DNA from: Bradyrhizobium sp. SZCCT0148
Lineage (GTDB): Bacteria; Pseudomonadota; Alphaproteobacteria; Rhizobiales; Xanthobacteraceae
NCBI RefSeq assembly: GCF_018129985.1
Contig: NZ_JAFCKT010000002.1
Span: 496,001-560,000, forward strand
Direction of reading: 5' to 3'
DNA: 64,000 nt
In this document: one piece after another, positions 18,374 to 25,263 of the stretch
Layout: each line of letters starts with the position of its first letter
Numbering within the stretch: the first letter of the stretch is position 1
Made by a program: the position numbers and the translations under genes
The notes under the pieces: model-generated
Database searches by the model: none
What the model saw: only the letters and a program-made list of their open reading frames with translations
What the model was told of the DNA's origin: nothing

Positions 18374-20587
18374 CTAGCGGTTTCCGCCAAACAACCGGTC
18401 CATCAGCCAGCCATCGAGCCCTGCCGCAGCCTCCGGCCGCGCATTGGCGCGCGTCGGCGGCGGGCGATAGCCGCCAGTGTTGGTCGCTGCCGGGACGGGC
18501 GCGGCCGCTGTCGGCGATGACACCTGCGAGGCCGCCTGCGCGAGGTTGGACAGGCCCCAGCCACCTTGTGCGCTCGGCAAGGCCGCCACCGGCACGCCTT
18601 CGTGCGCCGTCTTCATGAAGCGCGACCAGACTTCCACCGGCAAGCCGCCGCCGGTCGCCTTCTTGGTCGGCGAATTGTCGTCATTGCCCAGCCAGACTCC
18701 GGTGACGAGGTTGGCGGTGTAACCGATGAACCAGGCGTCGCGATAATCCTGGCTGGTGCCGGTCTTGCCGGCGGCAGGCCAGCCAGGGATCTCGGCCTTC
18801 TTCGCCGTGCCTGAAACAAGCGTCTCCCGCATCATCGCGTTCATCATGCCGACATAGCGGGGATCGACGACCTGGTTACGCTCCTCGGGCTGGCGCATGT
18901 AGAGCAGCTTGCCGCTCAGCGTCTTGATCCGCATCACGACATGCGGCGTCACCGCGAGGCCGCCATTCGCGAAGGGCGCATAGGCGCCCGCCAGTTCGAC
19001 GACCGAGACTTCCGAGGTGCCGAGCGCGATCGACGCGTTGGGCTCGAGCTTGGAGGAGATGCCGAGCCGGTGCGCGGTGCGCACCACGTTCTTCGGCCCG
19101 ACCTCGAGGCCGAGACGGATCGCGACGGTGTTGAGCGACATCGCCAGCGCCTGCGTCAGCGTCACCGCGCCGAAATATTCATGGGTGTAGTTCTCGGGCC
19201 GCCAGCCCTTGACCTCGATCGGCGCATCCTGGCGCATCGTGTCAGGCGTCAGCCCCTGCTCGAGTGCGGTCAGATAGACGAACGGCTTGAACGAGGAGCC
19301 CGGCTGGCGCTTCGCCGTCACCGCGCGGTTGTACTGGCTCTCGGCATAGTTCCGCCCGCCGACCATGGCACGCACCGCGCCATCGGGCGTCATCGCCACC
19401 AGCGCACCCTGGCCGACATTGAACTTCACGCTCTTGGCCGCAAGCTCGTCGATAATGGCTGCTTCCGCCACGCTCTGCAGCTTCGGATCGATCGTGGTTT
19501 CGACCTTGATGCTCTCGTCGATCTGGCCGACCAGATCGTCCAGCACCTCGCCGATCCAGTCGGCAACGTAGTTGATTGTGCCTGCGCCGACCGGCTTCAC
19601 ATTGTAGGAGGGATGGCCGATTGAGGCCTGCGCCTGCGCATCGGTGATGAATTTCGCATCCGCCATCGCCGCCAGCACGATTTGTGCGCGGGCTTCGGCG
19701 CCTTCAGGGTTGCGGTTCGGCGCGAGGCGCGAGGGCGATTTGACGAGGCCGGCCAGCATCGCGGCCTCGGCGACCGTGACGTTCTTCGCCGACTTGCCGA
19801 AATACCTTTGCGCTGCAGCTTCGACGCCGTAGGCGCCGGAGCCGAAATAGACGCGGTTGAGATAGAGCTCCAGGATCTCGTCCTTGGAATGCTTGCGCTC
19901 GAGCCAGATCGCGAGCTCCACCTCCTGCAGCTTGCGCTGCACGGTGCGCTCCTGGGTCAGAAACAGGTTCTTGGCGAGCTGCTGCGTCAGCGTCGAGCCG
20001 CCCTGCGAGACGCCGCGATGCATGACGTTGGTGACGAGGGCGCGCAGGATGCCGACGGGATCGATGCCGAAATGCGAATAGAAGCGGCGGTCCTCGATGG
20101 CGATGAAGGCCTTGGGCAAATACGGCGGCAGATCCTTCAGCGCGACATTGGCACCGGCCATTTCGCCGCGCTGCGCCAGGATGCTGCCGTCGATGCCCAC
20201 GATCTGGATCGTCGGCGGCCGCTTCGGGATTTCCAGCGACTGGATCGGCGGCAGATGGGCACCGACATAGATCACGACGCCGATCACCGCGATCGCGCCC
20301 CACAGGCCGAGCACCGCGCCCCAATAGACCATACGACCGAGGCTGGCGCCGATGCGTGACTTCGACCGGCGCTTGGCGCCGCTGCGGCCGGCTTGCGCCT
20401 TGCGCTCGCGCGGCGGCTCGTCGTCAGACTCCTCAGCCTTGCGCTTGGCGGGTGATTTCGTCGATTTCTTCGGCTTGTTCTCGCCGCCGGGAATGCGATC
20501 CGCCGGAGTCAGGCGCAGATCGGCGAGCGCCGCGGGCAAGCCGAACAGCGGCTCTTTCCGCCCAGCCTTTTTCTTTCCCCACGCCAT
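18374..20587 (-). CDS. mrcA: Penicillin-binding protein 1A (bifunctional transglycosylase/transpeptidase)
   Basis: 737 residues. A basic, disordered N-terminus (about 85 residues) precedes one membrane helix. The GT51 domain has EDRRFYSHFGID and GGSTLTQQLAKNLFL. The transpeptidase domain has PGSSFKPF (SxxK), a SLN motif in MSLNTVAIRLG and KTGTSQDYRDAWF. The C-terminal tail is Pro/Ala/Thr-rich. It polymerises and cross-links peptidoglycan on the periplasmic face. The ATG at 20587 is preferred over a TTG at 20593. A TTAAGG-N14-CCTTAA dyad lies in its upstream region. Confidence 0.95.
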   Translation of the reverse strand: MAWGKKKAGRKEPLFGLPAALADLRLTPADRIPGGENKPKKSTKSPAKRKAEESDDEPPRERKAQAGRSGAKRRSKSRIGASLGRMVYWGAVLGLWGAIAVIGVVIYVGAHLPPIQSLEIPKRPPTIQIVGIDGSILAQRGEMAGANVALKDLPPYLPKAFIAIEDRRFYSHFGIDPVGILRALVTNVMHRGVSQGGSTLTQQLAKNLFLTQERTVQRKLQEVELAIWLERKHSKDEILELYLNRVYFGSGAYGVEAAAQRYFGKSAKNVTVAEAAMLAGLVKSPSRLAPNRNPEGAEARAQIVLAAMADAKFITDAQAQASIGHPSYNVKPVGAGTINYVADWIGEVLDDLVGQIDESIKVETTIDPKLQSVAEAAIIDELAAKSVKFNVGQGALVAMTPDGAVRAMVGGRNYAESQYNRAVTAKRQPGSSFKPFVYLTALEQGLTPDTMRQDAPIEVKGWRPENYTHEYFGAVTLTQALAMSLNTVAIRLGLEVGPKNVVRTAHRLGISSKLEPNASIALGTSEVSVVELAGAYAPFANGGLAVTPHVVMRIKTLSGKLLYMRQPEERNQVVDPRYVGMMNAMMRETLVSGTAKKAEIPGWPAAGKTGTSQDYRDAWFIGYTANLVTGVWLGNDDNSPTKKATGGGLPVEVWSRFMKTAHEGVPVAALPSAQGGWGLSNLAQAASQVSSPTAAAPVPAATNTGGYRPPPTRANARPEAAAGLDGWLMDRLFGGNR

Positions 20588-20637
20588 ACGCAAATACGCC
20601 CGGTCAGCCCGCCCCGCCGCACGCTAGCGGTGGCTGT

Positions 20638-20663
20638 TTAAGGCCCGGTTACCCAGACCTTAA
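20638..20663. promoter_or_regulatory. Dyad in the PBP1A / DUF1330 divergent promoter region
   Basis: TTAAGG (20638-20643), 14-base spacer, CCTTAA (20658-20663), about 50 bases upstream of the PBP1A start. The TTAA halves recall CtrA half-sites, but the spacing is not the canonical N7. The regulator is unassigned. Confidence 0.35.
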
Positions 20664-20764
20664 CGCGCGATTAGGAGGTGCGGCATTCGCCCGCCGCAGT
20701 TCCGCTGATCGCGCGCGGGAGCTAGGATCGCCGGCAGAAAACACGACGAAACGAGGAAACCCAC

Positions 20765-21190
20765 ATGGGCCATATCGATCCGACCAAGGAGATCTTCGCG
20801 CAATTCCGGGACAATGATCGCCCGGGTCCGATCCACATGCTCAACCTGGTGCGCCTGCGCAAGGACGCGGCCTATCCGGACGGCCGCAAGGCAAGCGGCG
20901 CCGAAGCCTATGCCGCCTATGGCCGCGAGAGCGGCCCGGTGTTCGAACGCCTCGGCGGCCGCATCGTCTGGCAGGGCAAATTCGAGCTGATGCTGATCGG
21001 CCCGCAGGACGAGCGCTGGGACCATTGCTTCATCGCCGAATATCCAAGCGTTGCCGCTTTCGTCGAGATGATCCGCGATCCCGTCTACCGCGAGGCGGTC
21101 AAGCATCGTCAGGCCGCAGTGGAAGATTCTCGGCTGATCCGACATGCCGTGCTGCCGGTGGGGAAGAACTTTGGCGAGATACCAACCTGA
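20765..21190 (+). CDS. DUF1330 domain-containing protein
   Basis: 141 residues, a small ferredoxin-like-fold protein of the DUF1330 family: GPIHMLNLVRLR, GAEAYAAYGRESGPVF, then an ALMLIG-like strand and YPSVAAFVEMIRDPVYREAVKHR. The family has no assigned enzymatic role. It is cytosolic and stand-alone. A GAGGAA ribosome-binding site 8 bases before the ATG fixes the start. It is divergent from PBP1A and convergent with a binding-protein gene. Confidence 0.88.
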   Translation: MGHIDPTKEIFAQFRDNDRPGPIHMLNLVRLRKDAAYPDGRKASGAEAYAAYGRESGPVFERLGGRIVWQGKFELMLIGPQDERWDHCFIAEYPSVAAFVEMIRDPVYREAVKHRQAAVEDSRLIRHAVLPVGKNFGEIPT

Positions 21191-21216
21191 ACGCGGTCGG
21201 ACGATCTCTCCGCGCC

Positions 21217-21342
21217 GTCATGGCCGGGCTTGACCCGGCCATCCACGGCTTCCTCACGCGCCGCCCAAGAACGTGGATGCCCGGGCCTTGGCCTCGCCGA
21301 AGCGGCTCCGGCCGCGCAGGCGGGACAAGCCCGGGCATGACG
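21217..21342. repeat. Palindromic intergenic repeat, class D
   Basis: Starts GTCATGGCCGGGCTTGACCCG and ends GGGACAAGCCCGGGCATGACG, with ATCCACGG... / ...CGTGGAT inner arms. A related copy is at 38873-38985. It lies between the convergent DUF1330 and binding-protein genes. Confidence 0.8.
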
Positions 21343-21367
21343 TCATCGAGGCAGCTGTTTGCAACCA

Positions 21368-22588
21368 CTAACCCGCCGGGCCTGCATCCTCCAGGATCGG
21401 GCCGAACAGCTCCCAGCGCTCGCCGTTGAACTTCATCATCTGAAGCTGCTTGTTGACGCGGTAGTCGGTCGGCGAGGTGTTGACCTTGATGCCGGGCAGC
21501 GCCGTGTCGGTGGCGAAGTCCTTCACCGAGGCCGCCTGCTTCATGACGTTCTCACGGGTGAGATCGTCACCGCATTGCTTCAGCACATGCACCAGCAGCT
21601 GCGCCGTGCTGTAGCCGTAGGTGTTGAAGTTCGAGTCCTTGTCGCCATCAGGGTAGTACTTAGCCATGAAGTCGAAATACTTCTTCAGGCCGGCATCGTC
21701 CTTCCAGGTCGGATCGAGCGGTTCCTTGCCATAGTTGACGCTGATCAGGCCCTTGGCAGCGTCAAGGCCGGCGGGCTTCAGCACCGCGCCGACCGAGGTG
21801 GCGTTGATGTCGACGATCTGGATTGGATGCCAGCCCATTTCGGCGATCTTCTTGATGGCCTGCGCGGCCTGCTTCGGCGTGCTTGCGCTGAAGAACAGGT
21901 CGGCGCCGGCATCCTTGATCTTGAGGACCTGCGAATCGACCGTGGGATCGGACACCTCGTAGGAGGCTTCAGTCACGATCATCTTGGCGGCCTTGTCACC
22001 GAGGCCGGCCTTGATGCCGTTCAGATAATCCTTGCCGAGGTCGTCGTTCTGATAGAGCACGCCCACCTTGGCGTTCGGATGCTCCTTCAAAATGTACTGG
22101 CCGTAGATGCGGCCCTCGACGAAGTAGTTCGGATTGAAGCCCATGGTCCACGGGAAGTTCTTGGGGTCCGTGAACCGCGAGGCGCCGGTCGCTGCGAACA
22201 GCTGCGGCACCTTCTTGGCGTTCAGATATTTCTGAACGGCTGCGTTCACGGGCGTGCCGATGATCTGGAAGGTCAGCAACACCTCGTCGCTCTCGACCAG
22301 CTTGCGGATCTGCTCCACGGCTTTCGGCGGCGAATAGGCGTCGTCGTACTGGATCAAATTGATCTTGCGGCCGTTGACGCCGCCCTGGTCGTTGATCATC
22401 TTGAAATAGGCAGCCTGCGTCTTGCCGATCGACGAATAGGCCGACGCCGGCCCCGAGAACGGCATGGTCTGTCCGACCTTGATCTCGGTGTCGCTGGCGC
22501 CCGGATCATATTTTTTCTGGGCATTGGCCGCTGAAATCGACAGCGCCAGAGCGAGCGCCGTGGCCAGATGCAGCTTTCCATTCCTCAT
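21368..22588 (-). CDS. Branched-chain amino-acid-type ABC transporter substrate-binding protein (copy 1)
   Basis: 406 residues, a LivK-type periplasmic binding protein. A signal peptide (about 22 residues ending AANA) is followed by YDPGASDTEIKVGQTMPFSG and the two-lobed Peripla_BP_6 fold. GAGGGA precedes the ATG at 22588. It is strikingly similar throughout to the next gene (22780-24006), so this is a tandem duplication. Neither is accompanied by livHMGF permease or ATPase genes. Ligand candidates include branched-chain or aromatic amino acids, or aromatic acids; sequence alone does not decide. Confidence 0.93.
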   Translation of the reverse strand: MRNGKLHLATALALALSISAANAQKKYDPGASDTEIKVGQTMPFSGPASAYSSIGKTQAAYFKMINDQGGVNGRKINLIQYDDAYSPPKAVEQIRKLVESDEVLLTFQIIGTPVNAAVQKYLNAKKVPQLFAATGASRFTDPKNFPWTMGFNPNYFVEGRIYGQYILKEHPNAKVGVLYQNDDLGKDYLNGIKAGLGDKAAKMIVTEASYEVSDPTVDSQVLKIKDAGADLFFSASTPKQAAQAIKKIAEMGWHPIQIVDINATSVGAVLKPAGLDAAKGLISVNYGKEPLDPTWKDDAGLKKYFDFMAKYYPDGDKDSNFNTYGYSTAQLLVHVLKQCGDDLTRENVMKQAASVKDFATDTALPGIKVNTSPTDYRVNKQLQMMKFNGERWELFGPILEDAGPAG

Positions 22589-22708
22589 TCGCAATTCCCT
22601 CACTTTGTTATCGCCGATGATCTCTCGGCGCGCGCTTGCGCATCCGATGCCATCGGTTGAGGGCAAGTGTGGAGGAACGCGTGTTGCAACGCAAGGTGGG
22701 CGTTCGTA

Positions 22709-22764
22709 GGGTGGGTTAGCTCTGCGCACCGCGCCAAGCGCGGTGCGCGGGGCCTAACCCACCC
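22709..22764. repeat. Long inverted repeat, class F
   Basis: Perfect outer arms GGGTGGGTTAG (22709-22719) and CTAACCCACCC (22754-22764) enclose an inner GCGCACCGCGCC / CGCGGTGCGC stem. It lies between the two tandem binding-protein genes and could uncouple their transcription. Relatives are at 49731-49762 and 63197-63287. Confidence 0.8.
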
Positions 22765-22779
22765 CAAGAGAGATCGAGA

Positions 22780-24006
22780 CTAACCCGCGGGACCGGAATC
22801 CTCGATGATCGGTCCGAACAGCTCCCAGCGCTCGCCGTTGAACTTCATCATCTGCATCTGCTTGTTGACGCGGAAGTCGTTGGGCCCGGTGTTGATCTTG
22901 ATGCCGGGCAGCGCGAAGCTCGGCGTGAAGTCCTTGATGTTGGCGACCTGCCTCATGATGTTCTCGCGCGTCAGGTCGTCACCGCATTGCTTGAGCACCT
23001 GCGTCAGCAGCTCGGCCACCGAATAGGCGTAGGTGTTGACCGTGTTGAGCTTGTCGCCTTCCGGGAAATACTTGTCCATGAAGGCGAAGAAGGCCTTCAC
23101 GCCGGGATCGTCCTTCCACTGGGGATCGCTGGGCTCCTTGCCATATTGGGTCGAGATGATGCCCTTGGAGATGTCGAGGCCGGCCGGCTTCAGCGTCGCC
23201 GAGATCGGGCTCGCATTGATGTCGAGAATATGGACCGGGGTCCAACCGAGGTCGGCGAGCTTCTTGATCGCCTGCGCCGCGAATTTCGGCGTTGAGGCAT
23301 CGAAGAACACGTCGACACCCATCGACTTCAGCTTGACCACCTGGGAGTCGACGGTCGGATCGGTGACCTCGTAGGAGACCTCGCCGACAATCATGCTGGC
23401 GGCCTTGTCGCCGAGGCCGCTCTTCAGCCCAGCGAGATAGTCGCGGCCCATGTCGTCGTTCTGGTAGAGCACGCCGATCTTGGCGTTGGGATGCTCCTTG
23501 AGAATGTATTTGGCGTAGATGCGCCCCTCGGACACGTAGTTGGGATTGTAAGCGATGGTCCAGGGATAGTTCTGGGGATCGTTGAAGCGGGCCGCGCCGG
23601 TCGAGGCCAGCAATTGCGGCACCTTCTTGCCGTTGAGATATTTTTGCACGGCGGCGTTGGCAGCGGTGCCGATGATCTGGAAGGTGAACAGCACCTCGTC
23701 GCCCTCGACGAGCTTGCGCACCTGCTCCACCGTCTTCGGCGGCGAATAGGCGTCGTCATACTGGATCAGGTTGATCTTTCGGCCGTTGATGCCGCCCTGA
23801 TCGTTGATCATCTTGAAGTAGGCGGCCTGAGTCTTTCCGATATTGGCGTAGACGGAGTAGGGGCCGGAGAACGGCACGGTCTGGCCGATCTTGATCTCGG
23901 TGTCGGTCGCCCCGGTGTCGTATTTCTTCTGGGCGAAGGCCTGATTGGTGGATGCCGCGAAGGCGAGCGCCGCCGCGGCAGCTATGAAGGCTCTGCGATT
24001 GCTCAT
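22780..24006 (-). CDS. Branched-chain amino-acid-type ABC transporter substrate-binding protein (copy 2)
   Basis: 408 residues; a paralogue of the preceding gene with the same domain plan. The signal peptide MSNRRAFIAAAAALAFAAS contains a run typical of Sec export and ends near AFAQ. The mature start is KKYDTGATDTEIKIGQTVPF. Shared blocks with copy 1 include YFKMINDQGG, GRKINLIQYDDAYSPPK and MMKFNGERWELFGPI. A strong GGAGGAA lies 8 bases before the ATG at 24006. It appears transcribed first, then copy 1 after a 190-base gap holding a hairpin repeat. Confidence 0.93.
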   Translation of the reverse strand: MSNRRAFIAAAAALAFAASTNQAFAQKKYDTGATDTEIKIGQTVPFSGPYSVYANIGKTQAAYFKMINDQGGINGRKINLIQYDDAYSPPKTVEQVRKLVEGDEVLFTFQIIGTAANAAVQKYLNGKKVPQLLASTGAARFNDPQNYPWTIAYNPNYVSEGRIYAKYILKEHPNAKIGVLYQNDDMGRDYLAGLKSGLGDKAASMIVGEVSYEVTDPTVDSQVVKLKSMGVDVFFDASTPKFAAQAIKKLADLGWTPVHILDINASPISATLKPAGLDISKGIISTQYGKEPSDPQWKDDPGVKAFFAFMDKYFPEGDKLNTVNTYAYSVAELLTQVLKQCGDDLTRENIMRQVANIKDFTPSFALPGIKINTGPNDFRVNKQMQMMKFNGERWELFGPIIEDSGPAG

Positions 24007-24138
24007 AGGTTGTTCCTCCTGACGGAATTTTCCGGTCGACGGTCTTTTCCCGCTGGTTGCAACGGTCGCCATCGCTGCCGAAGAGTGTGGAGGAAGGGCA
24101 AGCCGCGCGCAAGGATCGCAGCGCTGCGCCGTAGCGTC

Positions 24139-24501
24139 TCAGGTCAGGAGCAGCGCCGCCAACGCGACCGCCGCCGGCAACGCCTGCACCATCAGGATGC
24201 GGCTGCTGACGGTTGCGGCGCCGTAGGCACCGGCCACGATCACGCAAAGCAGGAAGAACGCCTTGATCTGGAATGCGAAGGCCGGATTGCCGTGGACCAA
24301 GCCCCAGATCAGGCCCGCGGCGAGGAAGCCGTTATAGAGTCCCTGATTGGCGGCGAGCACCTTTGTGATCTCGGCCTTCTCCGGCGTGTTGCGAAACACC
24401 TTCAAGCCCTGCGGCTTGTCCCAGAGGAACATCTCCAGGATCAGGAAGAAGACGTGCAGTGCGGCGACCAGCGCCACCAGGATATTGGCGATCAGGATCA
24501 A
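24139..24501 (-). CDS. DUF1304 family small membrane protein
   Basis: About 120 residues with four hydrophobic helices and the DUF1304 signature: LHVFFLILEMFLW, then ANQGLYNGFLAAGL and GAYGAATVSSRIL. The function is unknown. I propose a TTG start at 24501 because GGGGGAG lies 6 bases before it; the frame is also open to a TTG at 24516. It is divergent from ogt. The location is inner membrane. Confidence 0.82.
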   Translation of the reverse strand: MILIANILVALVAALHVFFLILEMFLWDKPQGLKVFRNTPEKAEITKVLAANQGLYNGFLAAGLIWGLVHGNPAFAFQIKAFFLLCVIVAGAYGAATVSSRILMVQALPAAVALAALLLT

Positions 24502-24594
24502 GTTGAGCTCCCCCAAAGCGTCAGCTTTCGGGTGGACGGTAGCACGGCCGGCATGGCAAGTGCGATGGGTGTGTTCCGTTGCAATGGTGCCGCG

Positions 24595-25125
24595 ATGGCC
24601 AGCCGATCGACCAAATTCTCCCTAAGCTTCGGCCTCGATCGCCTGACGACGCCGATCGGCATCGCGCTGCTCGTCACCGATACCGAGGGTGCGCTGCGTG
24701 CGCTCGACTGGGAGGACTACGAGCACCGCATGCGCGGGCTTCTGCGTCTGCACTACGGTGCGGTCGAATTGAGCGACCGGCCTGCGCCGACGGACATGCG
24801 AACGGCGCTGTCGGGCTATTTCGATGGTGATTTCAATCAACTCTCGGCCATCGCATGGCGGATTGCCGGGACACCGTTCCAGCAGAAGGTCTGGAACGCG
24901 TTGGCTCACATCCCCGCCGGCACCACGATGAGCTACGGCGCGCTTGCCGCAAGGATTGATCTGCCAAAAGCCATTCGTGCCGTCGGTCATGCCAACGGCT
25001 CCAATCCGATCAGCGTGGTGCTGCCGTGTCACCGCCTGATCGGTGCCGATGGTTCGCTGGTGAAGTATGGCGGCGGGCTGGAGCGGAAGCGCTGGCTGCT
25101 GCGGCATGAGGGCGTGCAGGTTTGA
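24595..25125 (+). CDS. ogt: Methylated-DNA--[protein]-cysteine S-methyltransferase
   Basis: About 176 residues. The active-site motif VVLPCHRLIG near residue 146 has the alkyl-acceptor cysteine, preceded by AVGHANGSNPIS. The helix-turn-helix region has FQQKVWNALAHIPAG and TMSYGALAARI. It repairs O6-alkylguanine by suicidal transfer. It has no Ada N-terminal domain, so it is a stand-alone Ogt. Three ATGs are in frame (24553, 24565, 24595); 24595 gives the family-typical N-terminus, but none has a strong ribosome-binding site. Confidence 0.92.
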   Translation: MASRSTKFSLSFGLDRLTTPIGIALLVTDTEGALRALDWEDYEHRMRGLLRLHYGAVELSDRPAPTDMRTALSGYFDGDFNQLSAIAWRIAGTPFQQKVWNALAHIPAGTTMSYGALAARIDLPKAIRAVGHANGSNPISVVLPCHRLIGADGSLVKYGGGLERKRWLLRHEGVQV

Positions 25126-25153
25126 AAGGCATGACGTGCGCCATTTCTCCACT

Positions 25154-25255
25154 CGTCATTCCGGGGCGCCGCGTAGCGGCGAGCCCGGATTCCATATCCA
25201 TCCGCCGGGGGTTATGGATTCCGGGCTTGGCCCTTCGGGCCATCCCGGAATGACG
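25154..25255. repeat. Palindromic intergenic repeat, class C
   Basis: Starts CGTCATTCCGGGGCGCCG and ends CATCCCGGAATGACG, with an inner ATTCC...GGATT pair (GGATTCCATATCC / GGTTATGGATTCC). It lies between convergent ogt and glnD. A minimal relative is at 37463-37509. Confidence 0.8.
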
Positions 25256-25263
25256 AAGGAGGA

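Noticed and set aside
23491..24552. Long plus-strand frame continuing into ogt
   Set aside because: Antisense to the binding protein and DUF1304 genes; Ogt motifs only begin after 24595.
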